Source: Zonotrichia leucophrys gambelii
Taxonomy: Eukaryota; Chordata; Aves; Passeriformes; Passerellidae
NCBI RefSeq assembly: GCF_028769735.1
Contig: NC_088178.1
Coordinates: 21,712,357-21,776,356, forward strand
Direction of reading: 5' to 3'
Length of the DNA stretch: 64,000 nt
Shown here piece after piece: positions 24,943 through 39,639 of this stretch (its first letter is position 1; each line of letters begins with the position of its first letter). A program made the translations under genes and the position numbers. The notes beneath the pieces were generated by a model. That model ran no database searches. It saw nothing but the letters and a program-made list of their open reading frames with translations, and was not told the DNA's origin.

Positions 24943-24961
24943 TAAATAAATAAATAAATAT
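24943..24961. repeat. (TAAA)n simple repeat
   Basis: About four and a half TAAA units in a row. Intronic and of no evident function. Confidence 0.9.
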
Positions 24962-27900
24962 TTTTCAGTTTTAATTGGCCCCCTTTTGAAGCACAATGTT
25001 TGCTTTGTACACTTCCTTTAAAAATTCTGATTCCAATTTAAATTTCTCCTGTAACTTTGCAATCTTGGTCATGTTTACCAGTAGAGAATTTTTTACTGTG
25101 GCAAATATTTGATAGAGTTTTCCTCTGCTCTGTTTTTAAAACTTCTGTACAGTCCCTTGCATTAGTAATAGCTTGTGTGCTCTTAATTCAGGGCTTCTCC
25201 TCCTTGGTTTTCTCTCAGTTTTAATTTGGTTTCACATTGCAAGAAGGGGTTACTTGTGGTATTCTGCCTACTGAGCTACAGCACATTTCTCTATAATGGC
25301 TTCTGATATGTACTAAAAATCCTAGAGGGCTTGACTCCCATATGGCTTCCCCTGCATTAGGAGGCAAATGGGAAGGACTCCTCTTTCTGCTCGGTGCATT
25401 TTGTGGAAATGAGCTCTCCCTGCAGCTGGTGGGATTCTCGCCGCAGCTAATGGCTCTGCAAAAGTGAACCATCTGCTGCTCCGGTCAAAGTGCCTGCCTT
25501 GCTTCTGCTCCAGCCTATTCCCAGAAGGATAGAGAAAGTCAAGAGCAAACTGTAAATACATAAGTTTCTCATGGGAGGGGTGACATAAACATAAATCACA
25601 TTTACCTGTCAAACTGGTTCTGTATAAATATTTATGAGTTTAAACTATAGGAGAAATATGAGAACTCCTCAAAGGGTTCAAAGGGCATATGGGGCTGGTA
25701 TTCTGATATCGGCTCTACTGAGGCATTGCCTATTGAAATTGGATTATGGAAAGATAAAGCATAATTCTGACATATTTAAATTAAATGTCTCTGCATTTAA
25801 GTCCTTTTGTTTCTTTACACTTTGGGCGTATCTTGAATATACTCTTGCAATTTGATAGTAAGAGCGCTGTAGAATTGTGCTTGTTGTGTTTGCTGGTCTT
25901 GTAAAACTGACTTAGAATGCTGATTTCTAATGTTTCCTCATTTTTTCATGTTAATCCTCTCTGGGTTGAACCAGCTGTGGCTGTGGGTTTTAATGATATC
26001 ACTTTTGTTTAGTGGCTTTCTCTTTGCAAAGTTAAGATGGGAGATTTGTAGGTTGAAGCGACTTTAAAGATAATTCTGGAGGATGAAAAAGGTGGATTTT
26101 TGTGAGGAAGGACATCTTGGATTTGTATCTACAATTGCCATTGATGCTTTAATTCTCTTTCCTCTTCTCCTTTTAATGAAAGGGCTTTAGCAGAACGAAA
26201 ATTGGTTAAAATCACAAGAGTTAACTGCTTGTAAAGTGTAAAGCAATCTTTAAGTAGCAAAACACCTCGAAGATCAGTGATTCTGTGGAAATCATTGTAA
26301 TTCATACAAACAGCTCCTTTGTAACTAAGAAAAATGTTTTTCATTATTGATATAGTCACAAACAGTAAGAGAACCCACCTTTCCCTGGGATGTAAATGGG
26401 TGAATGGCAATAATCAGGTGGCCAAGAACACATAATTGGTGCTTTCTGAGGCATTGGTGTTTTTTTGGTAACTTTTCAGTTGCCATAACAGGACCACCTT
26501 AGACAGTGAGTCCATACATATTCTCCCCAAATGTATTCAGTGTCTTTTTTGTGCTGATTCATCTGGATTGACATTAAAAGCTGTGTGTGTCAGAAGGATG
26601 CCACCTCCTCCATATATACATTGTCACTTTGAAGAAAAACAATTAGTTTGATTCTAGCAGAATACTTACTTTTTTGTGGTAACATAAAGCTAGCGTTAAA
26701 AATGTGAGTCTATACTATAATTAACTTTAAAGTGACAGCTGTCTCACCACACATTTCCTTGCTTAAATGAATAACATAAGAAATATTTCCCTTATGTTGG
26801 GAGGGATAGGAAAGACCTGGAAATCTGATGCTTTTGATAATACTTAGCTCAATTCTTTTTGCCTAGCTCAGCATATTAAATGACCATCTGACACTCATAA
26901 TTGGAGAGGAAATTTCATTCAAATTACTTCTGCTAGGTGTTTCAATATGGCCTTAGGACAAAAGCACTGCTTGGGGGAGAAAAGATCTCCACCTTATCTT
27001 CTGAAAATCTCTTTATGACAATAGTCTGTTGGATTGCATGGAAATGTAATGGATATTTTGCTCACTAATGGATGAGTTTTGGTGAGCTTCCAATACACTC
27101 TCCATTACAGGATATTTGCACTACTTAAATACAATGAAAGAGGGTGGTCCAGTGAATGGAAGGGAGGTCCTCCTAAAACCCCCAAACATTTTTAATGATT
27201 CAAGCAATCCGCCTGGACTGTTTGTATTTTCTAGTTTATGTGGGATTCTGGGTAAATCATATTTTATGTTGATTTTGAATACTGTTGGCAGATTCCCTCT
27301 TGACTAAAACCCAGGGAAAGGGTCTTAGAGGGTTAACATTGAAGTTTTGAGCCTTGAAAGCTTTTTGTTCAGATCGAAACTCTCTTGTATGAACATTTGG
27401 CTATTGCCCAGGACAAACCAGTTTTTCAAGTCAAAACCTTTGTGGAGAGGAAATGAAGCAACACACAAATTGCAGACAATTTCATGAATTATTTGGATCC
27501 TTCACATGAACGAGACTGCTGAGTATAAAATAATTTTGCACTGTTGTTTTAAGTGAGATAAATGAAATAGTGGGGTAAAAGACTGGTTTGAGGAGAGGTA
27601 TGAGGAAAAAGGAGATCCTGAACTTTACAGAGGACGCTCAGATCAGGTCAGTTCTGCTGTGGAAAGTAAGACAGGGAGTACACGCTGGCACGTGATTGGC
27701 CTGGAAATGTGCAGTTCTTGTGTTTAATTGAAGTCGACACATTTGGGTGTTGGAATCCTTACAGAGTCTGTGCATCTGCTTGTTTTGACTGTTTTTTGTC
27801 TCTGACAAGTGCATTTTAAATCTGAGTGCCCACCAGCCTTAAGCTTTGGGATGGACTTGGAGATGTATCTGGATGTGAGGAACCCCTGCCCATGCCAGGA

Positions 27901-28359
27901 TGTGACTCTTTGCAGGCCCCTCTTCTTTGGGCAGGTGCGAAGTTGTGGTCAGGAGCAGACTAAGAGATGTTCTCTGGTGCACCTGGGATTCCTCTTATTT
28001 TACTGCCAGCCAGATGTTGACCTTACAAAGAACCATACAACTTATGGCAATTTTTTTATTTTATAAAAAGGAGACCTTACTTAAGGAGCTGAGGGACACA
28101 TTGTATGGCATGTCATCTTCTATCACCAGACACCTACCTGGAGAGAAATTACTTAGTTTTCAGCTGGGTGCTCAACACTTTGGATTGGCCACCATTTTAG
28201 TTACTATATTCAGCAAGTAAATATCTTTTCAAACTATAAGGAGAACACCTTTGAAGTGATATGATTCTACATTTGTAGCTAATTATCAGATAATCCCTGA
28301 ATAGTTTTTCTCCACTCATAGCCCAATAATCTTTTTTTCCCTATTATTTTCAGGACTAC

Positions 28360-28460
28360 AGATTAATACCTAATATTGTTCTTTATAGTACCTATTTAAT
28401 GTACCTAATTAATACCTTTATAATACCTAATGTTCTAATTAATACCTAATAGTGTTCTTA
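28360..28460. repeat. imperfect TAATACCTAAT repeats
   Basis: At least five scattered copies of TAATACC or TACCTAAT occur within 100 bases, interspersed with TTCTTTATAGT / TGTTCTTAGAGT segments. This looks like a degenerate local duplication. Confidence 0.7.
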
Positions 28461-31400
28461 GAGTAATTTGCTGATAAAATGAAACATACTTCTGTAGTGA
28501 AATGTCATAGGTTATTCCAGGCCTCTTAAAAATTTAAAGTCTGTTTTGGTGTTTTTTGAGGGTTTTTTTGGTTCTATGTCAGCTGAAGGTGGAAGGATCC
28601 AGAGAACTGGAATTCAGAAGGAGGATGCTTTCAAGTCCTGTGCAGGGTAGTCCTTGTGCCAGATATGAAATCCAAGCCACCTGATACCAGTCTCTTTTGT
28701 CTATCATTTTAGGCAATGCTATGCAGCAAGCTGGACGTGTTTTGAGATTGTTGGCTTAATCAATCACTATCTTCCCACAAAAATGCCTCAACTGTCATGT
28801 TTTATATGAGGACAAAGCTTAGTAATGTACTGAAAATCTAAGCAAGTGTTATACATCAGTATGATGTCTCCCCATATTCATTGCTGCCTGCTGTGTTTAC
28901 GTAGCACTCAGCACATAATTTCAACTCCTTCAGAATTTACAGAAGATGCAAACGTCACTTGCTGTGTTCTATTTGGTGTTGAAGGAGTTCCTTGTGGTGT
29001 CATGCGACACTGGCAGTGAGCATGTGCCAGAGCAGAGGCTCTCAGTGACGTGAGGTAAAAAATCTTTTGCAGGCACACATGAGAACAGCCATGCCCTGGA
29101 TCTTTGTTCTCTGAGGAAGCAGGCTTGGATCCTGCAGTGCCATTTGAAATTACTTATTTCCAGTACATTGTGTGTTTTCCTGTCCTGTAATTTTTTTTTT
29201 TTTCCTAGTCTTGATTGCATGGTAAATTAGGATGTTACAATTAGCAGACCTAATTTAAATTAGGCATGATTGCTGTGGAATTTGAATACCTGACTTTCTC
29301 TCAGTGTTTGCATTTGTCTTCCTCTGTGTCTTCATTTGTGTATGTTCTGCAATTTTCATGGGTCTCATTTGTTTTCCTGCTGGCCAAGCTGGTTTCAGTC
29401 TATGTGCAGAACAGAACTAGGGCAGCAAGAATGCTGGGATTTCACAACTCATGGCTCCCAGAAATGAATTTTACAACAATCTTTTACAGAAATAGGCTAA
29501 TGTTATTTAACAGCCCTATCTTTCCCCACTTTGTCTCACAGAAAATTTGGGCTGTGTTTTCCTGTGCTTGTGAGTTTCTGCTGGAGTTTGTTAGACACCA
29601 TTTGTAAAAATAATGCACAGATGTTCTTAGTTTCTTTAGTTATAAATAAGTATATAAAGTATTCAAAAATCTTTTAGCAGTTTCTTTGCTTGCATTCTGA
29701 TCCAATTTTACACAAGGTACATTTATTAAATATCTGCTTTTTGAACAGTTGTGTAAATTATGGCTCTGATCTTACTAGGTTTTGGTTTTTTCATTCTTTT
29801 ATGATTTCTTTTTGTTATCACTGCTACCATCCATTTATTTTTGATACATTAATATATTTATACATACTGCTCTCTACCATCTTACTGGAAATGATTTTGA
29901 TTTTACTTTTTAGCCTTCTTAAGTAGAATTGCTCTTAAAACAAGCACACTTTCTTGGCAGTGGTGAGCTGCTTCACCCTTTGGATGTTCTACTGGTACAA
30001 GCTTTCGCTGTCTGCTTGTGACTTCTAATGTTTGTGTTTTTCTTCTGCTCAGTTTTGTGAATGGTTGTTCCAGCTTCAGTCCTCTAAAATTTCAAAATCC
30101 TGTGTGTGTGTATCTATTTGTAGTACACAGTCGTATAGTTATTAAACGGGAACAGCCATCCTTGTATGAAAAATTGATGGCTGTTGGATAATGAACATTT
30201 GGCTCAGCAAGTAGGCTTTACACAAAAGAATGAGGTTTAACATGTAATCAGGCTTGATTGTTCCAGAAACTTCCCCTTGCTGCAGATCTGAGGGCTGCTC
30301 TGTGTGCCAGGGCAGGATCTGCGCTCGGGGCCTCCCCCTCTCCTCCTGCCCTTGGTGGTTTTGTTGCTCCATTAACAGGAGATGCCTTCTACAGGTGTAT
30401 TATCTTATTATTTTAGTAGTCAGCTTATTTGATCTGATGTACACTGAAGTATAGCTATTTAATGTGTTATTGTAAATAATTTTGTCATGTCTTTTTAAGT
30501 GTGTTGTTTTTATCCAGGGTAGTGGTTTATTGACAGACCTGCCTGTGTAAATGAGTAAGGACCACATAAACCGAATACTTTATTTATTTCAACACTGCAA
30601 TGTATCTCTCTACATGAATTTACACCAGTTTTAGTGGCTACACTGAGCATTTTCAATGTCCACAGAACTTCAGCTCCTGTCTGTCCCCTTCTTTGATGTT
30701 TAGAGCCAAATCTCAATAGCCTCTTTTCCCTTTCTGCGATTCTGTGAGTGCATTGATTAGAAAGGTCCCAGGCAGCATTTCCTCTTCCAAAGCTGAAGGG
30801 AGCAACCTGAGCCATCTGTATTCTCTCTTTGTATCTGTTTCGAATTAAAGCACCACCTTGGCAAACACATCTCACCTTTATCTTGCTCTGGTAGGGGACT
30901 GCTCTGCTCAGCCCTGGTGGAGTCCAGGCAGGGAGAGCATGGCATTTTCCTGTCTAAGCTTAGTCCTGGACAAATGTCAAAAGTTTTGTAGCCTGCCCAC
31001 TGAGATTGCAGGTTTGTTTGGGCCAGGTATTTTCCTAATATGTCCACTGGACTAGTATCAGTCTACCTTAGTGCACTCGTGCTTTGCTGTTATTTTTTAG
31101 AGATGTTCTTGAGGCTTTTTCTCCCATCTTTGTGTGTGTCTGTGCAAACATGAGCAACAAACTGTTTTCAATGCTTCTGTTTGAAGGGCTTTAGAGGCTG
31201 AATTTTTGTGTGTACATGTATATATATATTTTAATACTTGCACAGGAAAGTGGTTTTCCCCTCTTGAGGAAATGAACCTTTCTTCGTTGGACTGTCTTTT
31301 AGAAGTAACCTGTTCTTTTTTTTCAAATTTTATTAAATTGATGCTGATATTTTTCTTTTGGTTTTATTTTGTAAGAAACTGCTAAGAGTTGGGAAACATT

Positions 31401-34400
31401 ATTGCTTTAGGAAGGAGAAGGTTTTGGTGATGAAAATAGAAAGCACAATCTCACCTTCTAAGTTTAGAAGCAAAAGTATAAATGTAAATGATCATTGTAA
31501 GGTAGGCAGATGGAGACTGATTTACTGCATCTATGTCATTACCTACTACACCTTGCAACTGGGGGTGAATTTGAGAATTGTTTGTCTATTCAATGAATAT
31601 TTTTCTATATATTCAAATTCTGCAAAGTTAAGAAAGGCAAAATGGAATTCTAATAAGATAAAAGAGCATGATTCTCATAGCAGGTAATGGTTAGGGCAGT
31701 GCCTGGATCAGAAAGATAAGGAGGGATGAGAGTGTTGATGTAGCAGTGGTGCAAAGCATGGTAATGTATATGTGGCAGTTTACCTTGGTTTCTTGCATAT
31801 TTTTTAAAAGGCCAGATATTTTGGTCCCTTTAGCTTCTGTGTTAAATCCAAAATATCTCCAAAGCCTTTCTGTCAAAAGGTATGCAGAACTGAAAAATTG
31901 AGGGATGATGGTTTTACGAAAAGCTATCTAAAAATGGTGTGGAATTGGTTGCAGATGGGGACCAGGGGAGTGGTTTTATTGTCTAACAACATGCTCTCTT
32001 TGTTGTCTGCTCTTCTGGCACATCTGTCCAGATGTGGTGCTGTGTTCTGTTCAGGATTTTCTGTGCTCTGGTATGATGGAAGCTGCTTGCATGTTAAATA
32101 TGCTGGGTGATGTTTGAGGAAGTTGATGTTGCTGAGCTGAGGATGGCAGTAAGTGAGGCTCATGTGCAAAAAGCAGAGGCACCAGGGGTGGAAGCACAGC
32201 CCAGCACTTGTCTGAAAGCCACAGCAGAGATGTGGTTCCAGCTGGGAGGAAAGCACATCACAAGTGTAGCATTCTGCCAGGCAAGCACAAACCCTGACAC
32301 TCTTCAGTTGTTCTCCATAGCTGGAGAAGATGAGTCTTACCAACATAGCAAAACCTTTCCAGTGGAGCTCAAGAAAGCACCTTAAGAACTTGTATTTTTA
32401 AAATGTGCAAATAATTTGATTACAAACATCCTAGTTTTGTTGAGAATGTTGCCACCCTGGTTATTACTCTACTGGTCGACCATGTGAAAATCTGTGTTCT
32501 ATGCAGTAGAGGCAACTCCCTGGACAGTCTGGAGATTAATTCTAGAATAGTGCATTGTTAGAATAGATTTAAAATTAGAACAGTAATTAATCCTCATGCT
32601 GAGGTTTGGAACCGCAGGTAGCTGGTAATGAGCTAATTTGTAACATTTTTTGATTCTTAAACTAAGAAAATGCTCTGAAACAAAATGAAGAGAACTGATA
32701 GTGTTGCGTGCTGCAAAGCAACCAAATGAGTTTTCTTATTGTTTTATGTAACATTTACATTAAACCTGAAAAACTTTCTTTCCATTTTCAGCTCACTTGC
32801 TTTGTTTGCTGGGTGCATCTTTGGGGAGAGTGTTTAGAGTAGGTTTGTTATATTGCACACCTGTATGTAATTGTACGCTCCACGGTTAGAGGATTTGAAA
32901 CAATATAAAATCACTTTGTCATTTCATTCTGGAATTTGTTTACTTGTATTTTTTGGAGGAAAAGAAATGTGATAAACCAGCTTCCGTGAGAATTGCCAAG
33001 TAGAGACTTATTTAAAAAGCAGCTATGCTATGTGAAGCATTTAATAATAGATTTGGAGGAAATGGGAAATGAAAGTATGCAGTTATGCTTAGCATTCATT
33101 CAATCAGCCTTTCACACTTTGTGATGTAACTTCATGGCAGTATAATGCATAACACAACTGAAGTAGGAGATGGTAGTGCTTGAGAAGGTTTGTTTTATGT
33201 TTTTGCCCATTAAATAATGTCTGTATTTGTTCTGAGATCTCTCTTCCATAATCAGAGATTTTTCCTTACTTTTGTTCCTTTATGCTAAAACAAAAATAGG
33301 CTTGGAGTGTGTTCAGAATAAAGTGGATTTACGTAGTTGAGAACGGCTGTACCAGTCACTGTAATTTGTTGTGACATCTCATTTTGTTTGGCCTTGCAGA
33401 GTTGTTCCTGTGTTGTTAATAATGCAAAAGGTCTGGACTATACAGAGTGGTGTAAGCAGGTGTGCCCCAGCCTCAAGCATTAGGCAAATTAGACATAAAT
33501 TTGGTGTTCACTGGCAATTCCAGCCTTTTCTTTTGTAATTTCTTAGCTTGCGGTGATGCTGCTTCTTCAATTCAAGCTCTAAATGAAGTAGGAGGGCATG
33601 TCTAACATATAGCTTGGTTTAGATGAAAGGAAAATGGCCTTTCATGCAATAAGTTAATTCCTAAGTACAAAGATGTTAATTTTCCTTAAAACAAAAGAAC
33701 CATCTGCACCCATTTTACTCCTTGCTTTGTAAGTCTTGCATTGCTTGACTCTGTGTTCACCTCGGTTAATGTGTTTGGTAGCAGGCTGAGAGATGTGGTG
33801 GCATTGTGGAAAATGATGTCCCTCGTGTGTTTTATCCCTGTACACTCTCTGGATATCTGTACAGAAGCACAACCCACACTTCAAAAGCTAACTGCATCTT
33901 TTTCCTCTGTGCTCTTCTTTTTTTGTCCAGTTTATTCTGTCTCATGGGCATCAAAACAATGGGCAGTGCAAATTTGAGTGGAGCCTGGCTTGCTGAACAA
34001 CTTGCATCTGTTACTATGCTTGTAATAATTAAATTGTAGGAAATGTTTTGTGGAAGAGGACCCTGCACTCAGGCAGTTGGTTTTCATTGTTGTTTTTATT
34101 TAAGTTCCAAAGTTAAATCCTATTTGAAGTTCTTCAGAAAGATGGTGGAAACAGGAATACTGTAATCCAGTCTCAAGATCATGGGAGTTAGGGATTGATC
34201 TTATAGAGGAGTGAATGGCAGGTACAGATTGTCCAGAGATGCACCGGATAAAGGCTCCTTACTTGTTTAGTCTGGCCAAACAACCAGGAAGGAATCCAAA
34301 TTCAGGATGTTTCCTTCCTCCTGGGACTTTAATGCCAGGAAATAAAAAGCAATTTTCCTAGGTAATGTTGGGAAGAAGATAGTTCTGTGTCTGTTGTGGT

Positions 34401-35190
34401 GGAGACTCTGCCTGCAGCCCTTAAGAAGTTGCTTGTTGGACTCATGCTTCCACCCTTCATATCTTAACCGTGTGTAATTGTATTCCTTTACAATAAAAGG
34501 AGTGTTTATTGTAGGAATGTGCAACCCCCCAAACCTACACCATGAATAATAACACTTTTTTCCCCCCAGCTATTCTAGGATGAATAATTCTTAAACTATT
34601 CTTGAATGTAGAAAAAAAAAAGAAATCAGTTGAACCAGATGCTTACTTATCTATTTTAGAGAACTAATTATCCCTGTTGTTGGTAGTGCTAAAGCTTACA
34701 AAATTGCTTCCATCTTTGAATTACTATAATTAAGACGATAACTTCCACATCTAGTTAACATTGCTGTGCAGCTGCTGCATTCATTGACATGCAGATTTTG
34801 GATTTTGTAAATTTTCTGTCATTGTGAATAAAAATTTTAAATACTTATTTTCATTTCCAAAATGTCTGTTTCTCATAAAGAACTCTTTGTAAAGCAAATC
34901 AACTGAAACCAAACTTCTGTAATATCAGAGGAGAATCTGGTGAAGTTTGGTTAGGTGATATTACATTTTAGGAAAATATGTAACCACAAATAACTTTAGT
35001 AGATATGACTGCTCTGAATTTGGATCCCGATTCACAGGGATTTGAGGTCACTAAATGGAGTGTCGAATCTGGAACAAGTCTGATGTTTGGCTTCTGAAAT
35101 GCTATTTTGAAAGAAGTTAGTGCAGGCAGGAGTTAATCTGGGACTCTGACAACCTGAGGTAGTTCAAGAAATTTTAAAATTAAAATTTTT

Positions 35191-35249
35191 GGTTGAAGAT
35201 TGGGCTTGATGATCTTGTAGTTCTTTTCTAATTTTAGTGATTCTATGAC
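35191..35249 (+). mobile_element. CR1 LINE 3' tail, sense orientation
   Basis: The segment GGGCTTGATGATCTTGTAG (35202-35220), followed by TTCTTTTCTAATTTTAGTG and ending GATTCTATGA, matches the hallmark end of avian CR1 elements: 'TTGATGATCT..AGGTC..TTCCAACC..GATTCTATGA'. It is diverged and 5'-truncated; the 5' boundary is uncertain. CR1 is the dominant retroposon of birds and other reptiles, which supports a sauropsid host. Confidence 0.8.
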
Positions 35250-38200
35250 AAATCAATAATATAAATAAAATGCATTCATGAACGGTAACCAAAATGTGAT
35301 TTAAGCTATACTTTTTCCAAGTATCTTATTTCTTCAAGTTGATTTCTGTCCAAGTCAATGAGAAAGCTCATGCAATCAGTGTTTTCAGTGTTATCCTGTT
35401 TACTTACATACTCTAGCAGTTTCATCTACGAGAAATTCCTCAAGGCCTATAAATTCAGATGGATTTTGAGAAACTTCCTTATCATTATTCATTTATAATA
35501 ACCAGCATCTCTATGAAATTGCATGATAGTGGTGGTTGGTTATTTATATTTACATTGTTTTTTTCTGTGGCCCTTGCTTTCATTACACGGATGCCTCCTG
35601 GGCATTAATCAGTTTTGCTCGATGAGTTGAAGATGCCCCCTGAGTAAACTGCTAAAATAAAGAATCAAATATCGATTCATGCTGAAACTGAGTCATTGAT
35701 TTCTTTTTCAGACTAAGTAGACACAAGAAACCAGGTGCACTCTTGTTGCTCCTTTCAGAGGCTTGCCCTGGGCTGGCCGTGGGTGAGGAGGAGGAGGCAG
35801 GTTGGGGTGCAGATGAAGAGCTGGGGGCTGCGTGCAGGTCGCAGGTACAAGGCCAAATGTGCTCAGAAATAACTCTGGGCAAGGCTGCTGCCTCGGGGCA
35901 CATTGCAGTGGGTCCAAAGGCAGTGTCCAGTTACCGGAGCCGGGCCATGTCCTGCGGGGCTCGGTTTCAGGAGCGCGCTGGGGACACTCCAGTACACGTA
36001 ACAAATGATATTTTTACTGCAGGCAGACAAGTTAACTCCAGAAACAGAGTAAAAGCTCTATTTCCATAGTGATCCAAAGGCATTGTTTCAGCTGTTTCAA
36101 TGTAAGATATCCATATTTAGAATTAAACCGAGGTGCTGCTGTGATCTCACAGGTTTCTGGACTCGGGTTTGGCTGTGTGTGTGTTTGAGCGGGGAAGGGA
36201 GGGCAGCACCTCCAGAGCTCTGCATGGGCTGGAGCTCAGCCCTACAGCTTTGAGCCCTACAGAAACTCTGTGCTTTTAAAATTGTGTTTTGCCTAAGCTG
36301 GAAGACCTGGAGGGGATTTGGTCTCTGAAATGATGAAGTGAGATCTGAGAAATAAAAAGGTTAACAAGACCCGTAGCAAATTGTGAGAGAAAAGGAGGTT
36401 CAGGGCAGGACTCACCTTGAGTTTAATGAAAGCAGCAAAACTTTGGCTTATAAACAAATAATAATGCTTGAAATCTCTGTGGACTGGTTAAAAACTGATT
36501 TTTTTTTTTTTCTAGTTAAAAAGTAAGATATAGCCAACCTTCTCCCCTTTTACTTTCTCCTATTACTCCTGTTTTCTTATGTAGATTGAATTAATTTTTG
36601 AGCAAGAAAACATACAGTATTGTTTCAAGAATTCACAAATGGTAATAAATAATAATTAATGCAATTTAAAGGATTAACAATACGATCTCATTATCTTTGG
36701 CCTGGTAGCTCACTTTTGAGGCGAGCACTGTCTGTCTGGCTAAAATGAGCCTTCCAGGAAATGATTTTTTTTTTTCAGTGGAACTGCTTCTGCCAACACT
36801 TAAATTGACTAGTTTGAATTTCTTTGGCACTAAGCCCTGCTTAAAGCCAGCTTTGCTTCTTTCATATTTATCTGTTCTTTAGGAGGTGCTCAAATGCTGT
36901 CATAGTGACTTGTGGGGGGAGAGGTCGTCCCACTGAACTCTGCTCGTTACCTCCTCCCTTCACCCTTTTTTGTTTTAGTGCCTACCAGAACTTCATCACT
37001 CTTGCTCTGCATTTCCTCTAGGATTCCTACATCTCTTAAAAGCTTCTTCTCTATATGCAGAGGGCTCTCTTCCACCAGTAGAGAGTGTGATTGTACTTGT
37101 GTATTTTTCTCAACATAGAACATGAATTTGAGAAGTTGGGTGTTGTGGTTTTAGTCTCTGTGTTTAAGTTTTGCCTTATTGCCAACACACATAAGTCATA
37201 GCAATGGCTAAACAGACCCAAGTGGTGTTTCTCTTTTGCAGATGAGAGATCCAGGAAAATTAAAAGTTATCCAATGCTGAGGGTGCAAAGAGAATAATGT
37301 TTTATTCCAAACTTGGGCTAGGCTTTCACTCCAAGCCTTCTCTCCTCTGGGTACATTTGTGTAAACCTGGCCTATTTTAAGGGGTCTCAGCTGTGCTTGC
37401 TCTCCATCCCCTTAACCCTTTCTCTTTTGTCTCCTTATATTGGCAAAGACAGCAAAGAAAATGGGTTTATAAAACTCTGTTCAATTGGGAAAATGCAGGC
37501 AAGCAGTTAAAAAGCTCTGAGGCTCTGAGTTTGGGACAGTTCACTTCCCCTGTTATGCTGTGGTTTAAATATACCAAGTTTCCATAGTCAGCTCCAGACA
37601 TTGCTGTGGTAAAGTGTGCTTTAGGAACTCACTTTAGCAAAGAGATAAAACTGTAGAGAATGGAGCTCTGTTTTCTCACTGTACTAGTGGTTTCTGTGGA
37701 GCAAGATCTTAAATTCTTACATTATATTTGATACTAAAATACCCAGGATTTTTTTTTATTTCTTACATAGTAATATATATTACACTAGAATACTCAGGAA
37801 TTTCATGATTCAAGAAAGATTTTGTGCTAATGTAAACAATGATTATCTAGTATTAATGTTGGAATTGAATATTCTGGGTTTTTTTTCAGCAGTTACTGGA
37901 ATAGTGTAACTGAAAACATGTTAAAAATATCTGTGAACTGGGATTTTAAGCTTCTTAAAATCGGGCTGTTAGTTTTTCCATGAGATGTGCACAATGGCAA
38001 TCAGTTTTTGGATGGACTGTTGTTGAATAATACATGAATGTAAATGGAGATTGTATGGAATCAGTTGGATAATTCTGAGGAATGCTTTAAGTACACTAAA
38101 GAGCCTGAATAGCAGTTAATGGTGCTTCAACTTTATTACTGTTTATTATAGTTGGCAGTTCAGTTGTATTTTTTTCTGCATCAAGTTCTCTAGTTTCCTA

Positions 38201-39547
38201 TAGAACAGCAATAAAATAAGCTTACAAATAATAATAGTCAGATGCACTGTATCCTGTGGCAGCAAAATAGTTTTGCATTAAATTGTAGCTCTTGGCAGGC
38301 CGAGTGTGTTTATTGTTGGGCAGCTCCAGCAGATCAGTCAGTGCACCAAGGACCTGGCAGGCGTCAGCATTTGGGGTCTGCAAGCAAAGAGGCTTTTCCT
38401 GTGCCTGGGGAGCCCAGTGTGGAGCTTCACAGGGCACCCCTGGAGTGGGGCCAGAGAGCTCCTTCCTCAGCCTTTGCTCAGCTTTCCCTGCTCCTGGCTG
38501 TTCTCCCACCCCATCAGCACCAGTGGGATTCGAGGGACCTGTTTTGGGAACTGCTGAAGTGAGCAGGAATGTTTGTGCCATGGGGGAAGCAAGCTGGAGG
38601 CACAGAGAATGATGTATGTAGCTGTGGTGCTGGGTCAGTTCTAAGATTTTGCTGGCAATTTCATTTCTTCTGTTTAAACAGCGGGAGAAGTGGCAATCAC
38701 AAAGGGATTTAACTATCTAACTGCTCTTCTTCACAGATCCCATAATTTAAAAATGTTTCCCTCACCCACTGTGATTCCTTTTGTCATCTTTAGAGCTAAA
38801 TGTTTGCTACCAGCAGTCACAAGCTGGGAAGCAAATGGAGGAACACATCCTTCTCTTCACTTGGCTCAGCTTTCCCAACAGGGAAAAAATAAATCTGAAC
38901 TGTCCCATAAGAAGTGTCACTTTCCTTGCTGGAGCAAAGTCAGGGCAATGAGTGGAGTTGATGTGGTGGAGGCGTGTCTGAAACTTGCTTTGCAGAGTTT
39001 TCCGTCGGTATTGCCACATGTGTTCACAAAGATTTTTGGATGCCAGGCTTTAAGTTTGATTAGTAATCCCACTCATCTGCTGGGTTGTGCTAACACTTTG
39101 CTCTGTAATTTTAACTCTGCCCTAAGGAATATGCTCTAGTTTCTTATAACCAAGCCTACAATTGTAACGGATTTATTTGCTACGTTGGGTATTGGTAAGA
39201 GTATCCAGAGCACTCTGGGCTATATTACATTGTTTTTTGTGTGAGTTGTAAAGCATGAGTAGCCCATATTCTGTGAATCAGGAATAAATTACCAGCTATC
39301 TCCAGTGGCCTGTGCAACAAATGCTTCCAGAGTGTTGAAACACTTGCTGCTGACAAAGTACCTCTCTTCCCTGTACATTTCCTTCTTTGCAGGATCACTA
39401 CTGAGGTCAAGGGTATGAGAAAATCCCACCCTAAATACAGAGAGATTCCTCCTTAGCAGAAAGAGATTCTGCAGGACCTGCCTTGAGGTGCTGTTGTCCA
39501 TCTGACCATGCCTAATGTTTGGTTTGTCTTTCTTCCCTTTTTTTCAG

Positions 39548-39639
39548 CTGTCGGACAAGCAACCGGAAGAGTTTGATTGTAACATCCAGCACATCTCCAA
39601 CTCTCCCACGGCCACATTCCCCTCTTCATGGACACACAG
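39548..39639 (+). CDS. MAST2: MAST2 first common exon (CRTSNRKS exon)
   Basis: The acceptor TTTTTTTCAG ends at 39547 and the donor GTAACT starts at 39640. The 92-nt exon supplies one base to finish the preceding codon, 30 full codons, and one base of the next. It reads [14 protein letters not shown], then [16 protein letters not shown]. This is a signature of the MAST kinase family N-terminal region. The IVTSSTSP and PLHGHTG variants match MAST2 better than MAST1, MAST3 or MAST4 as I remember them. The segment is a low-complexity, Ser/Pro-rich regulatory stretch with SP phosphorylation-type sites. Introns flank it on both sides, about 25 kb upstream and 6.7 kb downstream. The frame running on past 39640 is intron read-through. 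Confidence 0.93.

Larger units (their letters stand above)
14834..39547 (+). other. MAST2: long MAST2 intron preceding the first common exon
   Basis: This is about 24.7 kb from the exon 1b donor to the acceptor at 39547. It is AT-rich and contains scattered low-complexity tracts, a small tandem duplication (15686-15737), an unassigned protein-like frame (16889-17182), a TAAA repeat (24943-24961), a TAATACC-rich patch (about 28360-28460) and a CR1 3' tail (35191-35249). The many open frames under about 140 codons occur equally on both strands and show no recognisable family. I see no further exon that joins in phase. Confidence 0.6.

Noticed and set aside
31924..32385. Opposed frames of 140 codons (minus) and 92 codons (plus)
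   Set aside because: They overlap on opposite strands, have no recognisable motif, and lack paired splice sites consistent with an exon.
35743..36069. Moderately GC-rich block with an ATG frame, considered as a third alternative MAST2 first exon
   Set aside because: CpG density is modest. The ATG near 35947 (MSCGARFQERAGDTPVH) reaches possible donors only in phase 0, which cannot join the exon at 39548 in frame.
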